Of a DNA stretch of 64,000 bases, positions 26,418 to 34,995 are shown one piece after another. The stretch lies in the NCBI RefSeq assembly GCF_030378165.1, contig NZ_CP119766.1, positions 5,704,001 to 5,768,000 of the forward strand, in the 5' to 3' direction. Position 1 is the first letter of the stretch; each line of letters starts with the position of its first letter. The notes beneath the pieces are model-generated. The model was given only the letters and a program-made list of their open reading frames with translations, was not told the origin of the DNA and made no database searches. A program made the translations under genes and the position numbers. The DNA comes from Flavobacterium panacagri (lineage in GTDB: Bacteria; Bacteroidota; Bacteroidia; Flavobacteriales; Flavobacteriaceae).

Positions 26418-28084
26418 GTTTGCTATTTTTTTTATTACTGTTTTCTTGTACAGAAAAAGCACCATTATCTGTTGATACAAAAAAAGCAACAAAAGAAGCT
26501 ATTGCCTTCAGAGAAAAGGCAGAATCAAGCTTTCAAAATAAAAACTACAATACCTCTTTTTACAATTTCAACAAATCTAAAATAGCTTTTGAAATTGCAA
26601 AAGATAGTGCTAATGTTGTCTATAATTTGATCCAAATGGCTTCTATCCAGCAGATAAATGGTGATTATTATGGCAGTAAAGAAACACTAACAGAAGCATT
26701 GCCTTATATTAAAAAGAAAGATATTTACAGTGCTGCCATTAATAATTATTTTGGAATCGCCGATAAAGAACTTTCGCTTTATAATGATGCCTTTTTTTAT
26801 TATAATGAAGCTCTAAAGGATTCAAATGACGAAACATCAAAAATATCCCCACTGAATAATATTGCCGTTATTTATACTCATCAAAAAAAATATAACGAAG
26901 CCATACAAATTCTAGAATCTATTTTGTCTAAAAACGAAATTTCGGAGAAAAGCAAAGCCCGCGCATTAGACAATCTTGGATTTGCCTATTTCAAAAAAGG
27001 ATTAGATAAAAAAGGTCTTCCGTTTTTAAATGGAGGTTTACAATTAAGAACACAAGCGAATGATTCTTATGCATGTATTGGAAGTTATTTGCACTTAGCT
27101 GAATTCTTCTCTAAAACCAATACAAACGAATCAAATAAATATGCCAGAAAAGCTTATGAAATAGCAACAAATTTCAATAGTGTTGATGAACGTTTGAAAG
27201 CATTATCTTTTCTAATTGCCAATGGTTCGGGAACAAAATATGCGCAAAAATATATTTCCATTAATGACAGTATTATTAGTGTTCGAAATAATTTTAAAAA
27301 CAAGTTTGCCAAAATCAAATACGATTCTAAGAAAGAAAAAGACGAAAATCAGAAACTTCGCTTAGAAAAAGCCGAAAATGAATTAGCACTTCAGAAAGCA
27401 TTTTATCAAAAAATATTTTTCATAATTGGTATAATAGGTCTTTTTATAGTTCTTATAAATTTGAAAAGACGTTATGAAAACCGAAATCGAATAGAGAAAA
27501 TCAAAACAGCCTACGATACTGAAACAAGAATTGCGAAAGATATTCATGACGAATTAGCAAATGATGTCTTTAACACAATCACTTTTACTCAGACTCAAGC
27601 GCTTACATCTCAAGATAACAAAGAAACATTATTACAAAAACTAGATTATATTTATTCTAGAGTTCGTGGCATTTCAAGAGAAAATAATGACATCGATACG
27701 GGCGTAAATTATTCCAATAATCTAAAAGAAATGCTTTCTACCTATAATAGCGAAAAAACAAATGTTCTAATTAACAGCATTGAAAAAGTAAACTGGGATC
27801 TAATTGAAGATTTGAAAAAAATTACGCTTCAAAGGGTTTTGCAGGAATTGATGGTTAATATGAAAAAACATAGTGAAGCTTCTGTAGTTGTTTTAAAGTT
27901 CGAAACAGACACTAATAAAATATTTATACACTACAGCGACAACGGAAAAGGCTGTGAAAAATCAAAAATTATAAAAAATGGTTTACAAAATATGGAAAAC
28001 CGTATTCTAGCCATAAAAGGAACTATTACTTTTGAAACTGAACCCAATAAAGGTTTTAAAGTCAAAATAACAATGCCTAAATAA
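26396..28084 (+). CDS. Cassette copy 1: TPR sensor histidine kinase with lipobox
   Basis: 562 residues. The N-terminus is a lipoprotein-type signal with lipobox LLFSC, and TPR-like helices (YNTSFYNFNKSKIAFEIAKD, YNDAFFYYNEALKD, YNEAIQILESIL) fill about 35-270. A coiled coil leads to a membrane segment about 340-357. The cytoplasmic part is of the HisKA_3/NarX type: His384 in AKDIHDELAND, then an N-box-like LQELMVNMKKHSEA, SDNGKGCE, and a shortened ATP lid. The sensing half should be periplasmic. It is followed 6 bp later by a response regulator. Confidence 0.87.
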   Translation: MLRSPFFCLLFFLLLFSCTEKAPLSVDTKKATKEAIAFREKAESSFQNKNYNTSFYNFNKSKIAFEIAKDSANVVYNLIQMASIQQINGDYYGSKETLTEALPYIKKKDIYSAAINNYFGIADKELSLYNDAFFYYNEALKDSNDETSKISPLNNIAVIYTHQKKYNEAIQILESILSKNEISEKSKARALDNLGFAYFKKGLDKKGLPFLNGGLQLRTQANDSYACIGSYLHLAEFFSKTNTNESNKYARKAYEIATNFNSVDERLKALSFLIANGSGTKYAQKYISINDSIISVRNNFKNKFAKIKYDSKKEKDENQKLRLEKAENELALQKAFYQKIFFIIGIIGLFIVLINLKRRYENRNRIEKIKTAYDTETRIAKDIHDELANDVFNTITFTQTQALTSQDNKETLLQKLDYIYSRVRGISRENNDIDTGVNYSNNLKEMLSTYNSEKTNVLINSIEKVNWDLIEDLKKITLQRVLQELMVNMKKHSEASVVVLKFETDTNKIFIHYSDNGKGCEKSKIIKNGLQNMENRILAIKGTITFETEPNKGFKVKITMPK

Positions 28085-28090
28085 AAGCCT

Positions 28091-28759
28091 ATGTTTAAAA
28101 AAGTAATAATAGCTGAGGATTTTGAAGAATTCAATTTAGCTGTAAAACAAACTTTAAATGATCTTAACATTGACAATTTTCAGCACGCAAAATATTGTGA
28201 TGATGCTTTTCTAAAAATAAGAAAAGCTATTCAGGATAATGAGCCATACGATTTATTAATTAGTGATCTTTCTTTTAAAAAAGATCATCGTGAAGTAAAA
28301 ATTGGCAGTGGCGATGAGTTAATTCAAAAAGTCCGTGAACTGCAACCCGACATTAAAATTATTGCCTACTCTATCGAAGATAAAAATGCTCGTATAAAAT
28401 CACTTTTTGAGGATTCTGAAATCGATGCTTTTGTACTAAAAGGCAGAAATAGTATTGAAGAGCTCAAAAAGGCACTTACTATAATTTCAGCTTCTGATCA
28501 AAAATTTATTTCACCAGAAGTTGCTTCCGCTCTTCAAGAAAAAGGCAATTATGAAATTGACGATGTCGATATTAAAATCCTGAAATATTTAGCTGCTGGA
28601 ACTTCACAGGATGAAATTATTGAGATTTTTAAAAGCTCAGATGTTAAGCCAAATAGCAAAAGTGCCATGGAGAAAAGATTATCTAAACTCAAAGACTTTT
28701 TTAAAGCTAATAATACTGTTCATTTGGTTTCTATTGTAAAAGATATGGGAATTATTTAA
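28091..28759 (+). CDS. Cassette copy 1: response regulator with LuxR-like output
   Basis: 222 residues. The receiver domain has E9-D10, phosphoacceptor Asp59 in LLISDLSF, and a Lys in FVLKGR. The C-terminal ~65 residues (DIKILKYLAAGTSQDEIIEIF, SAMEKRLSKLKDFF) fit a LuxR/NarL-type helix-turn-helix with a divergent sequence. It lies 6 bp after the TPR kinase, its probable partner. The phased ACTTT array upstream of the operon is a candidate target. No equivalent gene follows the copy 2 kinase. Confidence 0.87.
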   Translation: MFKKVIIAEDFEEFNLAVKQTLNDLNIDNFQHAKYCDDAFLKIRKAIQDNEPYDLLISDLSFKKDHREVKIGSGDELIQKVRELQPDIKIIAYSIEDKNARIKSLFEDSEIDAFVLKGRNSIEELKKALTIISASDQKFISPEVASALQEKGNYEIDDVDIKILKYLAAGTSQDEIIEIFKSSDVKPNSKSAMEKRLSKLKDFFKANNTVHLVSIVKDMGII

Positions 28760-28779
28760 AATTCTTTTGCTCCATTTTT

Positions 28780-28803
28780 AAAGCTCCTTCGGGGGCTTTT
28801 TTA
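28780..28803 (+). terminator. Intrinsic terminator after response regulator
   Basis: AAAGCTCC, a TTCG tetraloop, and GGGGCTTT, followed by T-rich sequence, 20 bp beyond the stop. Confidence 0.85.
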
Positions 28804-28897
28804 TTTCTTCTATTTGATTTTTATGGATTATGGATTTCCGTAAAATACTGGTTTTGATTGGGATTACTTTTGAATCAATAATTTAAATGACAAACCA

Positions 28898-29953
28898 ATG
28901 GAAATGAATATTCAACTAAAATCGTTAGCCGATAAAATAAATCAGCTGAAAAGTAAAATTGAAACTGAAGAATCTACTAAACACGCTTTTGTTCTTCCTT
29001 TTATACATATTTTGGGTTACGATGCTTTTAATCCGCTCGAAGTAGTTCCTGAATTTACAGCCGATCTTGGACTAAAAAAAGGAGAAAAAGTAGACTATGC
29101 CATTTTTCAAAATGGAGAACCTATAATCATTGTAGAATGCAAAAGCTGGAAAGAAAAACTTACTGTGCATAATTCACAGTTATTCCGCTATTTCCATGTT
29201 ACAAAAACTCGTTTTGCACTTTTAACAAATGGAATCAATTATCAATTTTTTACCGATTTAGATGATCAAAACAAAATGGATGAAAAACCATTTCTGGAAT
29301 TTGATATTTGCAACCTGAAAGAAAATACAATAACAGAAATTGCAAAATTTCACAAAGCCAATTTTGATGTAAATAATATCGTAAGCAACGCCAGCTCTTT
29401 AAAATACATTAAAGAAATTAAAAAGCTTATTAATGCCGAATTGGAAAGTCCATCAAACGATTTTACAAAACTATTTGCTAGTAAAATATATACAGGAAGA
29501 TTAACTGAAAAAGTTATTGATGAATTTAAAGATTTAGTTCAGAAATCAGTTAGTCAATTTATAAATGATAAAATCAACGATCGATTAAATGCTGCTTTAA
29601 CCAAAGAAACAATTAAGCAGCAAGACGAGGAAATTTCGATAGTTGAAGAGGATAATAAAATTAATACTACAGAAGAAGAACTTGAAGGTTATCGCATTGC
29701 CGTAGCTATTTTACGCAGAAAACTACCAACAAGCCGAATTGTCCACCGTGACACACAATCTTATTTTGGAATCTTACTGGATGATAACAATCGTAAACCT
29801 TTATGCAGACTTCATTTAAATGGAAGTAAGAAATACATAAGTCTATTTAATGATAATAAAACTGAATCAAAAATTTCTATTTCATCAATTGATGATATTT
29901 ATCAATTTGAAAAGGAGTTATTAGATACAGTTGCTCTTTACGAAACCGAATAA
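28898..29953 (+). CDS. HsdR N-terminal-domain-like protein
   Basis: 351-residue cytoplasmic protein with an N-terminal restriction-endonuclease-like domain of the HSDR_N type: FVLPFIHILGYDAFNP, then VDYAIFQNGEPIIIVECKSW with the PD-(D/E)xK pattern of D, E and K, then QLFRYFHVTKTRFALLTNGINYQFF. The C-terminal 100 residues contain an IVHRDTQSYFGILLDDNNRKP segment often joined to this domain. No modification or specificity subunit is nearby, so it is not a full type I system. A two-codon later ATG is equally possible as start. Confidence 0.8.
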   Translation: MEMNIQLKSLADKINQLKSKIETEESTKHAFVLPFIHILGYDAFNPLEVVPEFTADLGLKKGEKVDYAIFQNGEPIIIVECKSWKEKLTVHNSQLFRYFHVTKTRFALLTNGINYQFFTDLDDQNKMDEKPFLEFDICNLKENTITEIAKFHKANFDVNNIVSNASSLKYIKEIKKLINAELESPSNDFTKLFASKIYTGRLTEKVIDEFKDLVQKSVSQFINDKINDRLNAALTKETIKQQDEEISIVEEDNKINTTEEELEGYRIAVAILRRKLPTSRIVHRDTQSYFGILLDDNNRKPLCRLHLNGSKKYISLFNDNKTESKISISSIDDIYQFEKELLDTVALYETE

Positions 29954-29977
29954 ATCAAACCTAAAAAATTTAAAATT

Positions 29978-30208
29978 ATGGAATACAAAGTAGTCCCATT
30001 CGTAGCTTCAATCGATCCTAAAAAAGGAACTTCAGATCATGTAGCTGAACAACTTGAAAGTTTAATAAAAAATTTCACTAATCAAGGCTGGCAATATGTG
30101 CGTTTAGAAAGTGTATCAACATTTGTTCATCCTGACAATGGATGTTTTGGATTTGGAGCCAAACCTGGTTACACAACAAATAGTCAAATGGTTGTTTTTC
30201 AAAAATAA
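29978..30208 (+). CDS. Small DUF4177-like protein
   Basis: 76-residue cytoplasmic protein, MEYKVVPFVASI at the start, a helix VAEQLESLIKNF, then NQGWQYVRLESVSTFV and a Gly-rich CFGFGAKPGYTT tail. The GW.YV pattern resembles DUF4177. Function is unknown. It lies 24 bp after the HsdR-N-like gene and its stop directly abuts the start of the next gene, suggesting co-transcription. Confidence 0.7.
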   Translation: MEYKVVPFVASIDPKKGTSDHVAEQLESLIKNFTNQGWQYVRLESVSTFVHPDNGCFGFGAKPGYTTNSQMVVFQK

Positions 30209-30499
30209 ATGAAATATTTCATCTTACTAATTATTCGATTGTATTGGATTTTAATTCCTAAATCTAAAAGAAAAAAATGCATTTTTAGAAAATCGTGTTC
30301 AAATTATGTGTTTGAAATAACTCAAAAAGAAGGTTTTATAAATGGATTAAAAGCATTTCGATTTAGATATAATAATTGCCGAAATGGTTTTCAAGTTTTT
30401 AAAAATCCTGTTACTAATAAAATCCAATTAATTCTTCCTTCTCTTGTTATAGTGGAGAAGGAAGAAATTGCTGAAAGATTAATCGAAAATCAAGTATAA
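30209..30499 (+). CDS. YidD-family membrane protein insertion factor paralogue
   Basis: 96 residues with the YidD family pattern: an N-terminal hydrophobic helix (FILLIIRLYWILIP), C-IFRKSCSNYVFE with the conserved Cys residues, then GFINGLKAFRFRYNNCRNG. The family normally sits beside rpmH-rnpA-yidC, which is not the case here, so this is probably a second, relocated copy. It begins immediately after the preceding stop codon. Confidence 0.8.
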   Translation: MKYFILLIIRLYWILIPKSKRKKCIFRKSCSNYVFEITQKEGFINGLKAFRFRYNNCRNGFQVFKNPVTNKIQLILPSLVIVEKEEIAERLIENQV

Positions 30500-30597
30500 G
30501 TACGTATTCCACAAAAGAGCTTTCTAACTAGATTTATCCTTAATATTATATTTTAAAATAGTAGTATCCCAACTCTAACCAAATACCACAACCGCCT

Positions 30598-31008
30598 ATG
30601 CAAAAAAACTACCTCATCTTATTTTTTGTACTTCTTTTTTTATCCTGTAAACATGCTGATGCTCCTCCGCCTCCAGCAGAAATAAATTCATTTTACAAGC
30701 CTGTAATTACTGCCGACGACCGTAAAACAATTACGCCCGAAGAAGCCAAAACCTATCATGTAAATACCACTTATAAGTACAAATACAGAACTGGAAATCC
30801 TGGGCATTATAAATACAATTATGATGTGAAAGGAATAAATACAACTGGAGACTCCGTTTTTGGGAATATAATTGTTCAAGGAAAATTTGGAGCTGGAATC
30901 TTAATTGACAGCCTGAATGAAACAGAAATTAATACCGAATGGATTGCTCACGGAAAACTAAAAGCTCTTGATAAACATGGAAATGAATTCCATTTAATTG
31001 TTAAATAA
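30598..31008 (+). CDS. Hypothetical lipoprotein
   Basis: 136 residues with signal peptide and lipobox LFLSC, then a proline-rich KHADAPPPPAE linker. The mature part includes KYKYRTGNPGHYKYNYDVKGIN and a beta-rich second half ending in LDKHGNEFHLIVK. I do not recognise the family. It is the first of two small exported proteins spaced 9 bp apart. Confidence 0.65.
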   Translation: MQKNYLILFFVLLFLSCKHADAPPPPAEINSFYKPVITADDRKTITPEEAKTYHVNTTYKYKYRTGNPGHYKYNYDVKGINTTGDSVFGNIIVQGKFGAGILIDSLNETEINTEWIAHGKLKALDKHGNEFHLIVK

Positions 31009-31017
31009 AACTATCGA

Positions 31018-31227
31018 ATGAAATATACTTTACTCTTATTTTTTGTTTTCGCCACTTCATTTTGTCCACCCGAAACCACAGTATATATCTGCGGATCGAC
31101 TGGTGCGAAAAAATATCACCTCAAAGAACATTGCCGCGGTTTATCAAGCTGTCGGAGCGAAACTGTAAAAACATCACTCAAACAAGCTAAAGGCTTAGGT
31201 TTATCACTTTGCGGATGGGAAGATTAA
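31018..31227 (+). CDS. Small exported Cys-rich protein
   Basis: 69 residues with an N-terminal signal (LLLFFVFATSFC). The mature part reads VYICGSTGAKKYHLKEHCRGLSSC, then a helix and SLCGWED. The Cys pattern (C-x-H..CRGL..C...C) recurs in small Bacteroidetes proteins and could bind metal or form disulfides. Function is unknown. It lies 9 bp after the lipoprotein gene. Confidence 0.65.
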   Translation: MKYTLLLFFVFATSFCPPETTVYICGSTGAKKYHLKEHCRGLSSCRSETVKTSLKQAKGLGLSLCGWED

Positions 31228-31318
31228 TTCTTCCCTTTTTTTATATTTAATTATCTGATAATAATCACTTTACAATAAATTCACATTAGTTTTATTAATT
31301 TGAGTAAAACTAATTGTT

Positions 31319-31402
31319 ATGAAACTATTTAATCTAAATTTTCTGGTATCATTCAAAGAATGGCTTTTTTTAAGAGCTATGCAATCTTCTTTCCTACACT
31401 AA
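31319..31402 (+). CDS. Possible 27-codon peptide upstream of GH1
   Basis: Frame beginning MKLFNLNFLVSFKEWLFL and ending LH, with its stop 36 nt before the GH1 start. It contains one hydrophobic helix. It may be an upstream peptide or chance, and only its position supports it. Confidence 0.25.
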   Translation: MKLFNLNFLVSFKEWLFLRAMQSSFLH

Positions 31403-31438
31403 TAGAAACGTTTAAAAAACAAAGGAAAGTCTTATTGA

Positions 31439-32791
31439 ATGAATAAAATTGAAAACTCATTTTTGAACAAAAACCAATTTGGGGAAGGTTTCTTGTGGGG
31501 TGTTTCTACCGCCGCTTTCCAAATTGAGGGTGCACATGATTCTGACGGAAAAGGTTCTTCTATCTGGGATGTTTTTACTTCTCAAAAAGGAAAAATAAAA
31601 AACGGGCATCATGCCCTAACCGCTTGTGATTTCTATAATTCTTATCAAGATGATATCGATCTGATTCGGGAATTAAACATTCCAAATTTTAGGTTCTCCA
31701 TCAGCTGGCCTAGAATTATGCCAACTGGAGTTCATCCTATAAATCAAGCTGGAATTGATTACTACAATAAAATAATAGATTCGCTACTTGGATCTGGAAT
31801 CGAACCTTGGATAACCCTTTATCATTGGGACTTACCACACGAACTCGAATTAAAAGGAGGCTGGACGAACCGTCAATCGGTTTCTTGGTTTTCAGAATAT
31901 GTTGAAGTTTGTGTACAGCATTTTGGTGATCGTGTCAAAAACTGGATGGTTATTAATGAGCCTTCTGTTTTTACTGGAGCGGGTTACTTTTTAGGCATTC
32001 ACGCACCAGGTAAAAAAGGAATTACCAATTACTTAAAAGCGATGCATCATGTAACTTTGGCAACAGCTGCAGGCGCAAAAATTATTCGCAATAAAATTCC
32101 GCATGCCAACATTGGAACTACTTTTTCCTGCACACATATTGAGCCCGCTACAGAAAGCACTAAAGATATTGAAGCGGCAAAACGAGTGGATACTTTATTG
32201 AATCGGACTTTTATAGAACCCATTCTAGGATTAGGCTATCCACAGAAAGATCTTCCGGTTCTTAAAAAACTCAACAATTATATTCTAGAAGACGATTTAG
32301 ACAATCTAGCATTCGATTTTGATTTTATCGGACTTCAATGCTACACACGCGAAGTCGTTAAATCGGCAATGCTGATTCCGTATATTGGTGCCGAATTAGT
32401 CAGTGCCGAAAAAAGAAATGTCATTTCGACTGAAATGGGCTGGGAAGTATATCCGCCAGCTTTATATCATGTTCTAAAAAAATTCAATGAATACGAAGGA
32501 ATTCGAAAAATCATTATTACCGAAAATGGCGCTGCTTTTCCAGATACGGTAACCAATGGAAAGGTTTTCGACATCAAAAGAACGCATTATATTCAAGATC
32601 ATCTGGAACAGATTTTAAAGGCTAAAAATGAAGGTTTAAATGTCGAAGGCTACTTTGTATGGAGTTTAACCGATAATTTCGAATGGGCAGAAGGTTACAA
32701 CGCCCGATTCGGATTAATTCATGTCGATTTTGAAACGCAGAAACGAACCATCAAAAATTCTGGATTATGGTTTAAAGACTTTTTATCTTAA
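31439..32791 (+). CDS. GH1 beta-glucosidase
   Basis: Family 1 glycoside hydrolase of 450 residues, hydrolysing beta-glucosides or related disaccharides in the cytoplasm, as no signal peptide is present. Motifs are FLWGVSTAAFQIEGA, LYHWDLPHELE, acid/base Glu174 in INEPSVF, nucleophile Glu362 in ITENGAAF, and GYFVWSLTDNFEWAEGY with the sugar-contact residues. No transporter or susCD pair is adjacent, so the substrate is not clear. Confidence 0.94.
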   Translation: MNKIENSFLNKNQFGEGFLWGVSTAAFQIEGAHDSDGKGSSIWDVFTSQKGKIKNGHHALTACDFYNSYQDDIDLIRELNIPNFRFSISWPRIMPTGVHPINQAGIDYYNKIIDSLLGSGIEPWITLYHWDLPHELELKGGWTNRQSVSWFSEYVEVCVQHFGDRVKNWMVINEPSVFTGAGYFLGIHAPGKKGITNYLKAMHHVTLATAAGAKIIRNKIPHANIGTTFSCTHIEPATESTKDIEAAKRVDTLLNRTFIEPILGLGYPQKDLPVLKKLNNYILEDDLDNLAFDFDFIGLQCYTREVVKSAMLIPYIGAELVSAEKRNVISTEMGWEVYPPALYHVLKKFNEYEGIRKIIITENGAAFPDTVTNGKVFDIKRTHYIQDHLEQILKAKNEGLNVEGYFVWSLTDNFEWAEGYNARFGLIHVDFETQKRTIKNSGLWFKDFLS

Positions 32792-32812
32792 AAACTCATA
32801 CTAAAAAAAATC

Positions 32813-32849
32813 AAAAAGCCTTTCGCAAAATTGTGAAAGGCTTTTTTTT
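32813..32849. terminator. Bidirectional terminator (AAAGCCTTTC type)
   Basis: AAAAAGCCTTTC pairs with GAAAGGCTTTTT around a 10-nt loop, followed by T-run. It is one of several terminators in this window built on the same AAAGCCTTTC stem. Confidence 0.88.
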
Positions 32850-32871
32850 AAATTTATCAGCGTCAAATGGA

Positions 32872-33237
32872 TCAACGCAGTCTGTATTTATAATTTTGCT
32901 TTAAAATCCCGATATGGACTTTCCCATTCGCTTTTAGGTGTGCTGTTACCAAAACATATCTTTCCTCAGGATATTTTATAGTATAGCTGTAAATAGTATC
33001 TTTTACTTTAACTTGAAGCAGATGGTTTCCATCATCTGATACTGATATTGCCGTTGTTTCATAAGTAGGCATTGCTTCTGTGGCTTTTAAGGTAATTTCT
33101 TTTACTTTTTCTTTATCTAGAAAAACTTCCAATTTTAAATTATCCAATTTCAGATCTGTTGGCTGTTCAAATGAGACAACATATTTTTTACAACCGAACG
33201 CGCATAAAACAATTAATAATACCAGAAGCTTTTTCAT
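32872..33237 (-). CDS. Hypothetical lipoprotein
   Basis: 121 residues from the ATG at 33237. The longer frame adds 42 residues without function before the signal, so the later start is chosen. The signal peptide ends in the lipobox CAFGC. The mature domain is beta-rich (LKLDNLKLEVFLDKEKVKEITLK, HLLQVKVKDTIYSYTIKYP, YVLVTAHL), like small immunoglobulin-fold proteins. No family is recognised. Confidence 0.65.
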   Translation of the reverse strand: MKKLLVLLIVLCAFGCKKYVVSFEQPTDLKLDNLKLEVFLDKEKVKEITLKATEAMPTYETTAISVSDDGNHLLQVKVKDTIYSYTIKYPEERYVLVTAHLKANGKVHIGILKQNYKYRLR

Positions 33238-33598
33238 GAAATGTGTTTTTAAAGTAATACTCTTAGAAATCGAAATCTCTTTTAATGTTTTATAAATATA
33301 GATAATTTTATTAGACCTCAAAACAGTAAAAAAACAATCCTGATTTTCTTTAAAAATCGCCATAAAAAAGAAGCAGAATTAAGACGAAAAAAAAGCTTTT
33401 TTTTAGTAAAAAAACCACTTATTTAATTGATTTTATTAGGTTTACCGATATTTTTTTCTTATCTTTATAGTGTAAATAACAGTAAATATATGCCGAAAAA
33501 CAAACTTTTTAAACGCCAGGATTACACTTCAAAAAATTATTCTTTTTTGCATTTTATGTTTCAAAATGCTTTCCTGTTTCACATCGAAACAATTCTTT

Positions 33599-34225
33599 TT
33601 AATCTTTTTTCTGCACAAAGTAAAAACAAGCAGAAGACACTAGGGCAACCGCTCCAATTGCAACCGTAATTATTTTACGAGGATATATTTTCTGAACTAT
33701 TTTTTTAGAGAATAAAGCTCCAAAATTAAACAAAAGATTTCCTCTTTTAGGAACCTCTTTTGACTCTTCATGTTCATTATTCACCAAAACAACTTTTTCT
33801 ATGCCATTATTTTCTACTTCTGCAATTACATTCGCTGCGTTTTCATTTTTTTTAGCTGCACCAATTCTACATTTTTCATTAAATTTTTTAAAAGGACGCG
33901 GCTGAAAATCAACTATCACTGCCGCAAGATTTATGGCATCAATATTTGATGGGTCTGTTTCGCCTTTAAAAAAGGTTTCGATAGGTCTAAACTTATCTTT
34001 TTGTTCCTTAAACTTATTCTTTTTAGAATGATCAAAATCTAAACAGAGTAAATTTTTAAACACATTTAGATCATCTTGAGTGGGGTTGTTTTCAAAAATA
34101 AGCCAGCACAAATCACGGAGTTTTCCTCGGGAAGGGTTGTACAAATAATCAAAGTGTTCGCCCTCTTTTTCGAGTTCGTATTTAATTTTAATCGCCTTTT
34201 TATATTCCTCTAATGTATTATTCAT
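33599..34225 (-). CDS. Cassette copy 2: divergent membrane protein, shortened
   Basis: 208-residue paralogue of the protein at 24801-25787. The N-domain aligns closely (EEYKKAIKIKYELE, GKLRDLCWLIF, INLAAVIVDFQPRPFKKF). The linker is basic and the single membrane segment (IITVAIGAVALVSSACFYF) is nearly C-terminal, so the periplasmic domain of copy 1 is missing. Translating past the stop gives KELFRCETGKHFE, which resembles KECMQWSGDHYEE of copy 1, so the domain may have been lost by a stop mutation. It is divergent from the lipoprotein-kinase pair. Confidence 0.7.
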   Translation of the reverse strand: MNNTLEEYKKAIKIKYELEKEGEHFDYLYNPSRGKLRDLCWLIFENNPTQDDLNVFKNLLCLDFDHSKKNKFKEQKDKFRPIETFFKGETDPSNIDAINLAAVIVDFQPRPFKKFNEKCRIGAAKKNENAANVIAEVENNGIEKVVLVNNEHEESKEVPKRGNLLFNFGALFSKKIVQKIYPRKIITVAIGAVALVSSACFYFVQKKD

Positions 34226-34474
34226 CTTGCCTTTTTTAGAAAACTCATTGAACCCTTTATTTTTTTATTCACCAAAATATTTTTTATATGCACTTATTTA
34301 CGACTTCTCAAATTCAAATGCTTACCAACACTTTCAATTTTTATTCCAATTTATATATTATTTCTATATTTTTTTTACTTGTTCAACCAACTTTTTTGAG
34401 AGTTACTGCATCTATTAAAATAGAGATTTATTTCAGCTTAAATACTAACTAACCATTCAAACCAGACTTAGATT

Positions 34475-34518
34475 GGGAATTCTAGGGAATCTCGGGAAAA
34501 CGCGGGAATTCTGGGAAT
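34475..34518. promoter_or_regulatory. Cassette copy 2: helically phased GGGAA array
   Basis: GGGAA starts at 34475, 34485, 34494, 34504 and 34513, spaced 10, 9, 10 and 9 bp. It occupies the same place as the ACTTT array of copy 1, about 30 bp before a TTTGC box. The word differs, so a different regulator or specificity is implied. Confidence 0.55.
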
Positions 34519-34551
34519 TCCTTATCTACAAAGGCTTCAAAGTGCCTTTCC

Positions 34552-34697
34552 TTTGCATCAGAAATTAGTTCAAGTTTTGTCTGCAGACTAAAACAAAAAT
34601 AAAAAACTAGTTCTAATTAACCTTGTGGAAAACCGTAAGACCGAGTTTATTCGGGAAGTATAAATTACGTCTTACAGTTCTACACAGTTACTTCCCC
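34552..34697 (+). ncRNA. Cassette copy 2: conserved leader with predicted pseudoknot
   Basis: Second copy of the structured leader at 25921-26070. Helices are P1 AAC(CT)TGT (34619-34626) with ACAGTT (34684-34689), P2 AAC.GTAAGAC (34631-34641) with GTCTTAC.GTT (34669-34679), P3 CGA with TCG (34642-34653), and the crossing GGAAGT (34654-34659) with ACTTCC (34690-34695). Unpaired stretches GGAAAACCGTAA, GAGTTTAT, AAGTATAAAT and TTCTAC are almost identical to copy 1. An upstream hairpin sits at 34574-34594. It precedes the lipoprotein gene by about 80 nt. Confidence 0.6.
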
Positions 34698-34779
34698 AAA
34701 AACAATTTGGTGTCGCCAAAATAAACTCTGGATCATTCCGGACAGCCACACCTATGTCTAATTTCTAAATTAAATCAAA

Positions 34780-34962
34780 ATGAAAAAACTAATACTATTG
34801 TTCGCTTTTGCAACATTATTTACTATATTTTCTTGTACTCCTGATGAGTATGAGACTCAGCCAACTAAAAAAATCGAAAAGAATGTCGATAAGTTACGCG
34901 CTGACGGTGACGATGGTCCTGGTGATAAAACACCGCCACCAATCAAACCACCTACTGAATAA
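34780..34962 (+). CDS. Cassette copy 2: ~60-residue lipoprotein
   Basis: 60-residue paralogue of the protein at 26154. Signal peptide with lipobox TIFSC, then mature TPDEYETQPTKKIEKNVDKL, RADGDDGPGDK and a proline-rich tail PPPIKPPTE. The shared features with copy 1 are the SCT.DE(F/Y)ET start, a lysine-rich middle, (R/K)ADG with acidic residues, and the Pro tail. Function is unknown. Position before a paralogous kinase supports a linked role. Confidence 0.75.
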   Translation: MKKLILLFAFATLFTIFSCTPDEYETQPTKKIEKNVDKLRADGDDGPGDKTPPPIKPPTE

Positions 34963-34995
34963 ATATATTTTTAGTGTGGAATTAATTACTATTTT

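Noticed and set aside
28898..29953. Type I restriction-modification system
   Set aside because: Only an HsdR N-terminal-like domain is present; no helicase region, HsdM or HsdS gene lies nearby.
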